From: Chryseotalea sp. WA131a | GTDB lineage: Bacteria > Bacteroidota > Bacteroidia > Cytophagales > Cyclobacteriaceae | DNA length: 64,000 nt | Assembly (NCBI GenBank): GCA_025370075.1 | Contig: CP073016.1 | Span: 2,170,001 to 2,234,000 of the forward strand | Direction: 5' to 3' | Shown here: one piece after another, positions 17,791 to 26,467 of the stretch | Layout: each line of letters opens with the position of its first letter | Position numbering within the stretch: the first letter of the stretch is position 1 | Position numbers and translations under genes: made by a program | Notes under the pieces: generated by a model | The model's input: only the letters and a program-made list of their open reading frames with translations | Databases searched by the model: none | What the model was told of the DNA's origin: nothing

Positions 17791-18106
17791 GGCTACGTGT
17801 GGGCGCAGGTTGATAAAAACATTCACATCCCTCCCACGAAATAAATTAACTAAAGAAATTCAAACTTTCCAACAGCAAACCCCACAACTTGCGCCCACAC
17901 AATGTTAGGGGCGGTTTCTCGTCTTCCCACGTGCGGGAGGAGCGCACTAGACCGTGGCTTCGTCAGGATGAACGGAGGACGCCAGAAGTCGTGATCGTTG
18001 ATGAGTTTTTTTTCCTGCGAGGCCTGCGGGCCGCGCGGTCGGCCGTGCGGTGGGTTGCCACCTGCACATTTTCAAGAACGATCTTAATTCCCAAATCGCC
18101 CCTAAC
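17784..18106 (-). repeat. Family B cassette, copy 1
   Basis: The attC at 17784-17910 has arms TGTGGGCGCAGGTTG and CAACTTGCGCCCACA and right heptamer GTTAGGG. The body is about 200 bp and ends CCCTAAC. The 73-codon plus-strand frame in it is conserved among copies, but so is every other base. Confidence 0.8.
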
Positions 18107-18229
18107 GTGAGTATTTGCGTTCGAGCGGGGCTTCCGAAGCCACGTGCTGTCCCCGACAGCGAACGCACTAAAGATACGAAAACGTTGGATTACGCGTCAA
18201 CCCCGCTTGACGCAAATACATTGTTGTAG
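18100..18229 (-). repeat. attC site, class 1
   Basis: Left heptamer CCCTAAC, right heptamer GTTGTAG. It closes duplicated cassette D, copy 1. Confidence 0.85.
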
Positions 18230-18387
18230 GTCGTGCTCGTCCACTGTTACTTTTTGGTTTATCCTGAAGTTCGGAAAAAAGTCCACCGTGATAAAACTGT
18301 CTGTGTAGAAGATCTGAGGAGTCTCGATTTGTCACTGTGTACCGAAATGAAATTGTCGACTGCGCCTTGTCTTCATGCACTTTGTGT

Positions 18388-18675
18388 TCAGTTGCGCTCG
18401 TCCTCGTACCCCAATGGAAACCAAACACCTCTCAATGTCGGGTCCTTCATGTTTGGGATGACGTGTCTTTGATCCAAAGTCCTTATGTCTATGTTTTCTT
18501 TTTTGTTTTTCAGTTCAGGGATTTCCTGTCCCTTGAAAACACTTTGTCTAAGAATAGAAATTGCGTCATTGTAGTCGTAAGCTGTTACTCCGCATCCTAA
18601 AGGTAGTCCCGGTGGAAGGTCTTTGATTTGAGTAGAGTCGAATTCAAACCAGTATCGTGTCACAATTATTTTCAT
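18388..18675 (-). CDS. Hypothetical 95-aa protein, duplicated cassette D copy 1
   Basis: A small soluble protein with MKIIVTRYWFEFDS, LPPGLPLGCGVTAYDYNDA and C-terminal TLRGVWFPLGYE. Similar one-domain proteins occur in Bacteroidota, but I know no function. Near-identical protein at 38081-38368 (Thr15 replaced by Asn). The 158 bp between its stop and the attC hold an open frame that runs on into the attC, so it is probably not a gene. The leader ORF MLLGQSGLRIK stops in an ATGA overlap with the start. Confidence 0.75.
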   Translation of the reverse strand: MKIIVTRYWFEFDSTQIKDLPPGLPLGCGVTAYDYNDAISILRQSVFKGQEIPELKNKKENIDIRTLDQRHVIPNMKDPTLRGVWFPLGYEDERN

Positions 18676-18710
18676 TTTATTCGAAGTCCACTTTGTCCCA
18701 AGAGCATGAC

Positions 18711-18840
18711 CTACAACGTGAGTATTTGCGTTCGAGCGGGGCTTCCGAAGCCGCGTCCTGTCCCCGACACCGAACGCACTAAAGATACGAAAACGTTGGA
18801 TTACGCGTCAACCCCGCTTGACGCAAATACAGTGTTGCCA
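18711..18840 (-). repeat. attC site, class 1
   Basis: Left heptamer CTACAAC, right heptamer GTTGCCA. It closes the cassette of 18851-19579. Confidence 0.85.
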
Positions 18841-18850
18841 GCCGTATTTT

Positions 18851-19579
18851 TTACTCGAATCTGATATTGAAAACGGTCATGTTGTATTCAAACTTTGTCC
18901 CCTTAACCATTTGTCTGTCGCCTAATGTTGAGTTGTCACAGTTAACCAAATTAATGATTTCAATTGTTAATAAACAGCTTTCCTTTTTCTTTCTCTTGTC
19001 TGCAATTCGTCCGGTAACAAAACAATGCTTTTCGCTGTCCAAGGAGGTGTCTCTTTGACCTAAATACGCTAAACTAAAAGATTTACTTGTTGCCTGCGAT
19101 TTTGAAAACGAAATTTTCACAGTGTCACCGGTGTTAAGGGACTTAAATTTCTTAATTCTCTCCTTAGTCCAGATTTCGTTTTTCTTTTTGTACTCATTGT
19201 ATTCGTTTACTTGCCCTTCAAAGTCAATGTCTTTATTGTTAAGACGTCTATAAAATGATGTCAAGATGATAGATGAAATGTCTTCGGGATGTTTGATTCC
19301 TCGTGAACTGAATTGTCTGTAAAGTGAGTTTTCTCCTTTCCATAAGTCCCACCCATTTCGAATCCCTTGTCCAGCGGCAAAATGTGCGTCTGCAACTGCA
19401 TCACTTTCTGTCTTATTTTTAAATTCTTCTTTCTCCTTGTCTGTCCATACGCAGTCCATATAGCTTAATGCGTCATTTAGATTCTTTGGAATGTATTCAT
19501 TAGGATACTTACCACAGTTATTCTGTGAATATGCAGTCCCAATTGTCAGCAAGAATGTTAGTAAGTAGAGTAGTCTCAT
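18851..19579 (-). CDS. Secreted protein with a DUF6794-like domain, 242 aa
   Basis: A signal peptide (MRLLYLLTFLLTIGTAYSQ) is followed by YIPKNLNDALSYMDCVW, GIRNGWDLWKGENSLYRQF and GIKHPEDISSIILTSFYRRL. That series matches what I recall of DUF6794. The C-terminal part is a separate beta-rich domain with TGDTVKISFSKS. The Met at 19579 is chosen over the one six codons upstream because the signal peptide then starts normally. The substrate and role are unknown. Confidence 0.75.
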   Translation of the reverse strand: MRLLYLLTFLLTIGTAYSQNNCGKYPNEYIPKNLNDALSYMDCVWTDKEKEEFKNKTESDAVADAHFAAGQGIRNGWDLWKGENSLYRQFSSRGIKHPEDISSIILTSFYRRLNNKDIDFEGQVNEYNEYKKKNEIWTKERIKKFKSLNTGDTVKISFSKSQATSKSFSLAYLGQRDTSLDSEKHCFVTGRIADKRKKKESCLLTIEIINLVNCDNSTLGDRQMVKGTKFEYNMTVFNIRFE

Positions 19580-19591
19580 TGAAAATATGGC

Positions 19592-19958
19592 TGGCAACGG
19601 CTAAGTTTATGACGGCTGCGGTTTTCGGAGCGCGTCCCTGTCGCACGTGGCAGAGCGAAATTAAGAAAAACAAACCGAATAACCACACCGCACCCGCAGC
19701 TGGCATAAACTTTTTGTTATGCGAACAGCCCCAGAAACTGTTCAGTGGGCCGAAAAACCGTCCAACGTGGCGGGTGTGCATACGTCCCTGTCCCGGAGCG
19801 GTGAGGCGTGGCGCGGTGACGAAATTGTCGACCGCGTCACCGTCCCCACGCAATGGTGAAATAATTTTGAAAAGCTGCAACAGAAATAAGTAAAGGCGCG
19901 GGATGAATTTTGCTTTGCGGTTTCAAAATCCTGCGCGTTCGCGGGGCTTGCGCATAAC
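19592..19958 (-). repeat. Family A cassette, copy 11 (divergent body)
   Basis: The body has a distinctive variant set (TGCATACGTCC, GAAATAATTTTG, AACAGAAATAAGTAAAGG) also present at 55944 and 58716. The attC reads GTTTATGACGG instead of GTTTGTGACGG. Confidence 0.8.
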
Positions 19959-20083
19959 GATTTGTGCTTATGTCAGTAGCGGGTTTTTGAAACTGCGCCC
20001 TGTCCCACAAGCAAAACGAAGTTATGAAAATAAAACTAAGATACAACACGTCACCCCGCTATTGCATAAGCACAGTGTTGGCA
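19952..20083 (-). repeat. attC site, class 4
   Basis: Left heptamer GCATAAC, right heptamer GTTGGCA. It closes the HigBA-like cassette. Confidence 0.85.
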
Positions 20084-20097
20084 GTAGTGGCCTTCTA

Positions 20098-20409
20098 TTA
20101 AATGTCGACCGAGAATTTTAGTCGTCCGCCAAGTCCTTCGCGAATAATTCTCATCAAGGTTGTTAGTCTAATGTCGCTGGCGTTGTTCTCAATTCTTGAA
20201 ATATAGTTTTTCGTTGTCCCAACTTTAATAGCAAGTTCCTCTTGAGTCAAATGTTGTCTCTTACGTGCCTCTTGAATGAGGACTCCAATTTTGAATGTCT
20301 CGAAATCCTCTTCGTATTTTTCACGAGTCATTGAGCCTTTTTTTCCATACTTCTTGTCAAGATGGTCGTCCCATGACGTCAGATTTTTATCTTTTAGCTT
20401 TGTTGTCAT
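20098..20409 (-). CDS. XRE-family antitoxin (HigA-like)
   Basis: The product has 103 residues from MTTKLKDKNLTSW. The C-terminal part is a helix-turn-helix: IQEARKRQHLTQEELAIKVGTTKNYISRIEN at about 47-77. The long N-terminal arm probably contacts the toxin. It starts inside the toxin gene with a 23-bp overlap, the toxin-first order of higBA modules. The frame is open further upstream, but that part lies in the toxin coding region. Confidence 0.88.
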   Translation of the reverse strand: MTTKLKDKNLTSWDDHLDKKYGKKGSMTREKYEEDFETFKIGVLIQEARKRQHLTQEELAIKVGTTKNYISRIENNASDIRLTTLMRIIREGLGGRLKFSVDI

Positions 20410-20737
20410 AATATTCTTTTTTAAGTCGTTCTGCTCTAATAATTTCTTGTCTCGGAGTTTTATCTTTCTTTTTTTGAAACCCATTTAGCAAGATGATTAG
20501 TTGACCTTGGTCAAAGAAGCAGAAGATTCTATAAATGTCAGAACCTACTTTTACTCTCATCTCATAAATGCCGTCCGTCCCTTCAAGATGCTTAAAAAAC
20601 CTTTCGGGAACCATTTGTAAAGTTCTCACGAGCCCAATTACATAGTCAATTTTGTCCTGAACCTCTTTTTTCTGGTCGTTATAGAAGTCCCAAAAATGAT
20701 TTTGGTAAACATACGTGTCACGAAGAAATTTAGTCAC
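20387..20737 (-). CDS. RelE/HigB-type toxin
   Basis: The product has 116 residues and begins at GTG (MTKFLRDTY). The core QDKIDYVIGLVRTLQMVPERFFKHLEGTDGIYEMRVKVGSDIYRIFCFFDQGQLIILLNGFQKK shows the pattern of phage-derived Gp49-like/HigB ribosome-dependent mRNA interferases. These have the ...GLYELR...YRI(F/L)...L.GF.KK signature. The C-terminus is strongly basic. It is translated before its overlapping antitoxin. Confidence 0.88.
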   Translation of the reverse strand: MTKFLRDTYVYQNHFWDFYNDQKKEVQDKIDYVIGLVRTLQMVPERFFKHLEGTDGIYEMRVKVGSDIYRIFCFFDQGQLIILLNGFQKKKDKTPRQEIIRAERLKKEYYDNKAKR

Positions 20738-20808
20738 GCGGCAAGTTACCTATTCGGGTAACAATCTCCAAATCTGTCTGAGTCGTTTTTCGGAGGGTCG
20801 GCCATTAC

Positions 20809-21131
20809 TGCCAACGGCTACGTGTGGGCGCAGGTTGATAAAAACATTCACACCCCTCCCACGAAATAAATTAACTAAATAAATTCAAACTTTCCAACAG
20901 CAAACCCCACAACTTGCGCCCACACAATGTTAGGGGCGGTTTCTCGTCTTCCCACGTGCGGGAGGAGCGCACTAGACCGTGGCTTCGTCAGGATGAACGG
21001 AGGACGCCAGAAGTCGTGATCGTTGATGAGTTTTTTTTCCTGCGAGGCCTGCGGGCCGCGCGGTCGGCCGTGCGGTGGGTTGCCACCTGCACATTTTCAA
21101 GAACGATCTTAATTCCCAAATCGCCCCTAAC
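20809..21131 (-). repeat. Family B cassette, copy 2
   Basis: The attC carries CACACCCCTCCC and AACTAAATAAATTC, as in the copies at 42778 and 48559; the copies at 17784 and 50401 read CACATCCCTCCC and AACTAAAGAAATTC. Confidence 0.8.
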
Positions 21132-21253
21132 GTTTGTGTTTCTTCAGTGGTGCGCTTCCGAAGCCGCGCCCTGTCCCCGACACAAAACGTTGAACGAAGA
21201 TATAAACTTTGGATTACACCTCACCGCGCCATTGAAGAAACATTTTGTTAGCG
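21125..21253 (-). repeat. attC site, class 3, closing the 13.5-kb giant cassette
   Basis: Left heptamer CCCTAAC, right heptamer GTTAGCG. The bases after it, GTTAGCGCCAGGTGCCC, match the far end of the lanthipeptide region (GGGCATTGGCGCTAAC, ending at 34681) over 16 positions apart from a small mismatch. Confidence 0.85.
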
Positions 21254-21423
21254 CCAGGTGCCCAATTCTGTGAATGTCACCCGTTAATTTTTGAGACGTT
21301 GTAAATGTGTCGTGAAGCTGTTTTACTCATTGAACCAAATGTGTCGTTGAAACTCGGTCGCGGCAACCTGACCTAATGTTTCGTTTGGCTGTCGGAAAGG
21401 TGTCTAGTATTGGTGTGTGGGCT

Positions 21424-21487
21424 GCGGCACTCTTGGCAAAGCTTGGGTTTGCGCGGGGCATTGTGTGGGATTTGCCATGTGTGCCGC
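21424..21487. repeat. Covarying hairpin element H3
   Basis: Outer stem GCGGCAC with GTGCCGC and inner stem TTGGCAAA with TTTGCCAT. The loop opens GCTTGGG instead of GCTTTGG. It lies at the attC end of the giant cassette. I found no clear partner at the other end (34457-34674). Confidence 0.65.
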
Positions 21488-21569
21488 TAGGGTCGGCCTC
21501 GTTGTCGGGTTGGTCTGTTATCATTTTCGCGTTTTTCATATTGACCCACGTGAAAACCTTTGTCGGGTT

Positions 21570-21779
21570 ACAAGAATTCTAGTAACGGGTGCAAGAATAC
21601 TTGTCGCAGATGCTCCATTTCTTTTCACAGAAGCAAGAATACTAGTCACGGCAGCAAGAATACTGGTCGCTGTAGCCAGAATTCATTTTGTGGGTGTCTA
21701 ATTTCTTTTTACGGATGACAGCTTTCTTTTTCTGGTTGCTCCATTTCTTTTCGCGGTAACTCTATTTCTAAAAAAGGGC
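21570..21779. repeat. Ten degenerate 21-bp tandem repeats
   Basis: Units begin at 21570 and then every 21 bp. The best ones are GCAAGAATACTAGTCACGGC(A) at 21633 and GCAAGAATACTGGTCGCTGT(A) at 21654; later units read GCTCCATTTCTTTTCGCGGT(A). Two units thus define a GAATACT type and a CATTTCTTTT type. The array ends against the terminator of the next gene. A plus-strand frame crosses it but lacks gene-like sequence. Confidence 0.8.
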
Positions 21780-21803
21780 GGGACAATTCTAAACTGTCCC
21801 GCC
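21777..21803 (-). terminator. Rho-independent terminator of the Ala/Thr-rich gene
   Basis: The 9-bp stem GGCGGGACA with TGTCCCGCC and a 9-nt loop is followed on the minus strand by six T. It lies 28 bp after the stop at 21831. Confidence 0.85.
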
Positions 21804-21830
21804 TGTTTATTGAATTTGGTCGTTTGTTTT

Positions 21831-22577
21831 CTATTCACCGTTTCCTCTCGTGAACTTGAGTCCGCTCACTTGTTTGTACTGGGGACTGGTTGCGCCAAAG
21901 AGTGATTTTACATATTGCTTTGCATCTTGCGCCACGTCCACAAGTCCTGTGTCTGCGCCATACAAAGCATTGTCCCTGTCGATGCGTGCGTTGCTCAACA
22001 CTGTAGTGGTGTTGATGACGTCCGTATTCTTTGTTTTCAGGTCGGCTAGTATAGTGTTCAACTTTGTCACTTGCAGTTCGATTTCGTTCGGTGAATAGTT
22101 CGCCTCTGCCGTCAAGGTTGCGATAAGTTGTGCAAAGTGGTCTATCATTTTATCAAAACTTTGTTGGGATGTGGAAGCGGTCTTTACGGGAGTTGCTCCC
22201 GCTGCCAACGCTTTTGCATCGGGTTGGGCTACTGCCTTTGCGCGCTTCCCCTGTATTTTCATGTTTGTCGATTTTGCATCGTCCAGCGTTTGTGTCTCCG
22301 CATCGGTCGCAGCCAAGGCGTTCATGATTTTTGTGGCCAATGGTTTGAGTGGCTTGAAGGCAAGCTCGCGTGCGTTGGTGGCATTGTCGTTTGCGGTCTT
22401 TGCTACTTTTACTGTTTGGAGAGTTGCGCTTGCTGCGGTGAGTTGTGTTGCTAACGCTGGCAGTTTGAGTGCAGCTTTGGTTGGGTTGTAGGTTGCTCCA
22501 TAGCCTGTGAGAAAACTGATGAGGTCTTCAAAGGTTGCAACGTTCTTTGCATGACCTATTTCAATAGTTGAAGCCAT
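21831..22577 (-). CDS. Ala/Thr-rich hypothetical protein, 248 aa
   Basis: The start phrase MASTIEIGHAKNVATFEDLISFLTGYGATYNP and the ending YKQVSGLKFTR recall a family of predicted helical proteins common in Bacteroidota genomes. No function is established as far as I know. The whole protein is helical and coiled-coil prone (AKTANDNATNARELAFKPL, ITTTTVLSNARIDRDNALYG type segments), with no signal peptide or membrane helix. It is transcribed away from the HlyD gene across a 254-bp divergent gap. Whether it belongs to the lanthipeptide system is unclear; it has its own terminator. Confidence 0.7.
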   Translation of the reverse strand: MASTIEIGHAKNVATFEDLISFLTGYGATYNPTKAALKLPALATQLTAASATLQTVKVAKTANDNATNARELAFKPLKPLATKIMNALAATDAETQTLDDAKSTNMKIQGKRAKAVAQPDAKALAAGATPVKTASTSQQSFDKMIDHFAQLIATLTAEANYSPNEIELQVTKLNTILADLKTKNTDVINTTTVLSNARIDRDNALYGADTGLVDVAQDAKQYVKSLFGATSPQYKQVSGLKFTRGNGE

Positions 22578-22831
22578 AATGTAGAAGGGTTAAGTTTTGT
22601 TTACCTTCTGAGTATATTAACGTTGGCTGCATTATGGTGATATAGTTTCGCATGACTTTTTATTATCATTTTGAGGGTATATTTAAAAACTTGGTGATGG
22701 GATAGTCCGTTTCAGTCAGTTGATAATATTTGCTCAAAACGGCATTGCCAAAGCACTTGTTCTTATGCCTTTTTTTTCATGCGATTTTTCCATTAAATAT
22801 CTTATCTTTCCTTTAGCTAATATTTGATAGG

Positions 22832-24100
22832 ATGGAGACTAAGATTGAACTGCGCAGCGAAGAAGTACAAGACATCATCACCCAAATGCCGAGTTGGCTG
22901 TTGCGGTGGGGCATTACGCTTATATTTGTTTTGTTTATGGGGCTGCTGGCCGTGAGTTGGTTCATCAAATACCCTGATGCGATCAAAGCCACCGTTGTAG
23001 TGACCACCAACCCTGCGCCCATCAATTTGTTGAGCCGCACTTCAGGCAAGATTCTGTTATTAAAAAATCAAAATGAACCCGTGGCAAAAGATGAAGTGGT
23101 GGCGGTATTGCAGAGCAATGCCAATTATAAAGATGTGTTGTGGCTAGAGAAAATAATTGCAGAACAAAATTCCTCCACTGATTTTTACTGTGGCCTTTCC
23201 AAGAGTTTAGTGGTAGGTGAGCTACAACCTTTTTTGAACAATGCCATCCGCGCATTACAAGAGCTCACGGGTTTTCAGCAGAATGAACTGCACCAAAAAC
23301 AAATAGCACACTTGCAAAAGCTGATTGTTTCATACAAGCGACTCAACCAAAATCTGCAAGGCCAACTAGGCTTGATGCAGCAAGAAACTTCCCTTAGTTA
23401 CCAACAATTTAAAACGGACTCATTATTACTAACACAAAAAGTAATTGCTCCACTCGATTTCAATAAAACAAAAGGCAGTTATTTGGTGCAATTGCGTTCG
23501 CTCAAAAACACCGAGGCATCTATCATCTCTAACCAATTGCAGATTGGTGCACTTGAGAAACAGATAACTGAACTGGAAGTGGACAAAAATACTAAAGAAG
23601 CACAATTACAAACTGCTGCAAACAATAGCCTAAACGAACTCACCTCTCAGATTAGAAAGTGGAAGGAAAATTATTTGTTTGTAGCCCCTACTGCTGGCTC
23701 ATTGGCCTACTTGGACTTTATTGAAAACGAACAGTTTATAGAAAGCTCAAAAACTTTATTTGCCATACTGCCCAACTCAAAGCAATTGGTTGCCAGAGCT
23801 GAACTGCCCATTGCTGGTGCGGGCAAAGTAAAAGTGGGACAGAATGTAAACATTAGGCTTAGTAACTATCCTTACGAACGGTTTGGTATGCTGCGCGGAA
23901 AAATTGAAAGCATCTCGAATGTGCCAGAAAAAGAAAAATACACAGTTTTGATAAGCCTGCCCGAAGGCATGACCAGTACGCACAACAGGTCTCTAGTTTT
24001 TAGGCCACAGTTGCAAGGGGAGACCGAAATTATTACAGAAGATTTGAGAGTTTTGGAGCGCGTGTTTTATCAAGTTAGGAAATTGCTGAAGACGAACTGA
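22832..24100 (+). CDS. HlyD-family membrane fusion (adaptor) protein
   Basis: The product has 422 residues. A cytoplasmic N-terminus is followed by one transmembrane helix (about 31-50) and then half of a lipoyl-like domain (SRTSGKILLLKNQNEPVAKDEVVAVLQ). A long coiled-coil hairpin (about 130-265) with repeated LQ/EKQ heptads comes next. The second lipoyl half and the beta-barrel (LVARAELPIAGAGKVKVGQNVNIRLSNYPYERFGMLRG) close the protein. It would bridge the C39 ABC transporter to an outer-membrane channel during peptide export. It is the only plus-strand gene of the cluster and ends 3 bp from the convergent permease gene. Confidence 0.9.
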   Translation: METKIELRSEEVQDIITQMPSWLLRWGITLIFVLFMGLLAVSWFIKYPDAIKATVVVTTNPAPINLLSRTSGKILLLKNQNEPVAKDEVVAVLQSNANYKDVLWLEKIIAEQNSSTDFYCGLSKSLVVGELQPFLNNAIRALQELTGFQQNELHQKQIAHLQKLIVSYKRLNQNLQGQLGLMQQETSLSYQQFKTDSLLLTQKVIAPLDFNKTKGSYLVQLRSLKNTEASIISNQLQIGALEKQITELEVDKNTKEAQLQTAANNSLNELTSQIRKWKENYLFVAPTAGSLAYLDFIENEQFIESSKTLFAILPNSKQLVARAELPIAGAGKVKVGQNVNIRLSNYPYERFGMLRGKIESISNVPEKEKYTVLISLPEGMTSTHNRSLVFRPQLQGETEIITEDLRVLERVFYQVRKLLKTN

Positions 24101-24103
24101 GCA

Positions 24104-26467
24104 TTAGTTCTCTCTTAGCTGATCAACGGCTTTAAGCGAATAAAGCCGTAGCCCACCAATTAAAATAATAATACTTGCAAAAATTAGGATGCTCCCTGAT
24201 ACAAAAAAGAAATAAGAAAAAGGAAAATCTATTCTATACGGGTAATTAAATAGCCATGCGTTAGTTGTAAAATAGCAAATGGGCATAGCAATAATCAGAC
24301 CTATGAAAATTTTAATTGCAAACATGATATACATCCCAAAAATCAGTTCCCGTTCTGACGCTCCAAGTATTTTCTTTATTGAAAATACTTTATTATTTGA
24401 ACGAATATAATAACTTGTGGATAAGGATAATCCTACTAGTGATAGAACCACAGAACAAAACATAAATATTATCGAAACCTTTTCAATAATTACTTCTTCT
24501 TGAATTATGGAATTAAAAGAATCATCCAAAAGTTCAAATTCAAAAGGTGACTCCACCTTTAATTCCCTCCATACTTCTCTAAGATTTTTGATAGAGCTTT
24601 TAATGTTGTCATTCGTTTCTATATAAATATATTTGCTAAAATCATCTTTGAGGCCCAAAACAAGTGGCGGTATTTTGTTATTAAAGGATTCAAAGTGAAA
24701 GTCTTTAACAACACCTATTATTGTTGTCGCATTCTCTCGATTAACAATAGGAAACCGTACCTTTTGAATAGTTGAATCACTGAGAGCTCTCCATGCTGTT
24801 TCATTAATGATAATTCCATTTTTGTCAGCAGGAATATCTCTTGAGAAATTCCGACCAGAAATAAGTTTCATTTTTAAGCTTGGTAAAAAATTGTAATCAA
24901 CTCTGTTCCACATTACCTTGATTGCTTCGTTATTTTCTTTTTCTATAACGGAAGCATTTAATTCTCCTATTAATTTATATTGTGAACCAGAAACGCTAGC
25001 AAACTGACTGTTTATGCTTAGCTCATTCTTTAAATTTATCCAGTTAGCTTGAGAAATATTTGAATTATACCGTAAACAAATAATATTAGATTTTTTATAA
25101 CCCAAATCAATATTGCTTAAATAATTTAGTTGTTTATGACTGACCAAAAACCAAGTGATAAATCCAAAGGAAATTCCGAATTGTAAAATTAATATAAATG
25201 TTTTTGCACTAAAAATATTTCCTCTAATCTGGGATGTTCTTTTTACATCCTTAATCAATGTAGAGATTCTAATAATTGGAATCGAATAGATAAGTGTAGC
25301 CACTAGTGCTACTAGTAGAAAGATGGCGTTAAAGACTAGAAGTGTACCGAGATTATTTAGAATACTAAGGTGTAGGGAAGTAAGATTACCTATAATTGGC
25401 ACTAACAATAACTCGGCAACTATAATTGAAAGTATAAATGCGCCTTCAAAGTAAATAACTGTTTCAATTAATTGCTGGACTAGTAAAGATAGATTTGTTG
25501 CTCCATATACTTTAAGAATGGCATAGCTGCCTTTTCTATTCAATGTCTTATTAGACATGGTGCTCATAAAGTTAAATACTGTGATCAACGATAAAAGAAT
25601 AGATACCAAACCAAGAACTTTGTAATGAATTAGATTAATACTTTTTGAAAAGTCAAATAGTAAACCAGAATTAATATGGATGTCATCAAGCTTTTGAGCG
25701 GTGTCTTCTGTAATGATGTCAGAAGGAGGACTGATCTCTTTATTGAGAATTGCTAATTTCTGGTTAAGAAATGTTTCAGTTACTCCCATTGATTTCACTA
25801 AAATAAATGTGTGCGTAGGCAGAATACCATTGTCGATCATTTGCTGCCAATAAGAAAAAGTAGAGCCTGATATTAAAAAATCAAATCTAAGACTTGAATT
25901 AGTGGGGATGTCATTAAATAATCCTGTAATAATTAGTTGTTTTTGAATCCCCTCATCGGTTATCGATAAGTAATTTCCAATTGGGTTTATATTACCTAAA
26001 TGTTTCTTTGAAAAAGATTCGGAAATCATGATGCTATTGGGATTGTCTAACCCTTTCCGATCACTACCTAATTTTAATTTAACATCAAACACCTCAAGAA
26101 ATTTCTTATCACAGATAAGACCATTATTCTCAATGAATAAATCGTCATTTCTTCTAAATAGGAGTTCACTTTGATTTTTCATGAACCCTGTAGCAACTTC
26201 TACTTCTGGCAATGATGATAGAGCCTCAACTAGCTTTGAGTTTGTTAAAGCAATATTAGTTTTATCACCATGATAAGTTACAGCTCTTCTAATTCTGAAA
26301 ATATTCTCATGATTGGGCCAAAACTTATCATAATCACTTTGATGAATTTGATAAGATAGTATTAGTAGTATAATACTTAACCCAGCACTTAAACCAAGGG
26401 TATTTAATAGCCAACTTTTTTTGTCATGTGAAAAATATAAAAGGCTGAATTTCACGATTTTATTCAT
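24104..26467 (-). CDS. FtsX/MacB-like ABC transporter permease, 787 aa
   Basis: There are two copies of the FtsX unit. Each has an N-terminal helix plus periplasmic MacB-like core and then three helices: helices near residues 20-40, 285-400, 420-445 and 660-780. The layout (MNKIVKFSLLYFSHDKKSWLLNTLGLSAGLSIILLILS) is that of the large Bacteroidota DUF-type permeases that work with a separate ATPase. No such ATPase gene is in this cluster, so it must be supplied from elsewhere. The gene overlaps LanB by 4 nt and so is in the same operon. Self-protection against the lantibiotic or peptide sensing is a plausible role, but this is inference. Confidence 0.85.
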   Translation of the reverse strand: MNKIVKFSLLYFSHDKKSWLLNTLGLSAGLSIILLILSYQIHQSDYDKFWPNHENIFRIRRAVTYHGDKTNIALTNSKLVEALSSLPEVEVATGFMKNQSELLFRRNDDLFIENNGLICDKKFLEVFDVKLKLGSDRKGLDNPNSIMISESFSKKHLGNINPIGNYLSITDEGIQKQLIITGLFNDIPTNSSLRFDFLISGSTFSYWQQMIDNGILPTHTFILVKSMGVTETFLNQKLAILNKEISPPSDIITEDTAQKLDDIHINSGLLFDFSKSINLIHYKVLGLVSILLSLITVFNFMSTMSNKTLNRKGSYAILKVYGATNLSLLVQQLIETVIYFEGAFILSIIVAELLLVPIIGNLTSLHLSILNNLGTLLVFNAIFLLVALVATLIYSIPIIRISTLIKDVKRTSQIRGNIFSAKTFILILQFGISFGFITWFLVSHKQLNYLSNIDLGYKKSNIICLRYNSNISQANWINLKNELSINSQFASVSGSQYKLIGELNASVIEKENNEAIKVMWNRVDYNFLPSLKMKLISGRNFSRDIPADKNGIIINETAWRALSDSTIQKVRFPIVNRENATTIIGVVKDFHFESFNNKIPPLVLGLKDDFSKYIYIETNDNIKSSIKNLREVWRELKVESPFEFELLDDSFNSIIQEEVIIEKVSIIFMFCSVVLSLVGLSLSTSYYIRSNNKVFSIKKILGASERELIFGMYIMFAIKIFIGLIIAMPICYFTTNAWLFNYPYRIDFPFSYFFFVSGSILIFASIIILIGGLRLYSLKAVDQLREN

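Noticed and set aside
18168..18428. Second minus-strand frame behind the 95-aa gene of cassette D
   Set aside because: It runs into the attC without its own stop and changes more between the two copies than the main gene does.
21417..21701. 94-residue plus-strand frame across the 21-bp repeats
   Set aside because: A 21-bp period keeps any frame open; the translated ILVTGARILVA pattern is a by-product.
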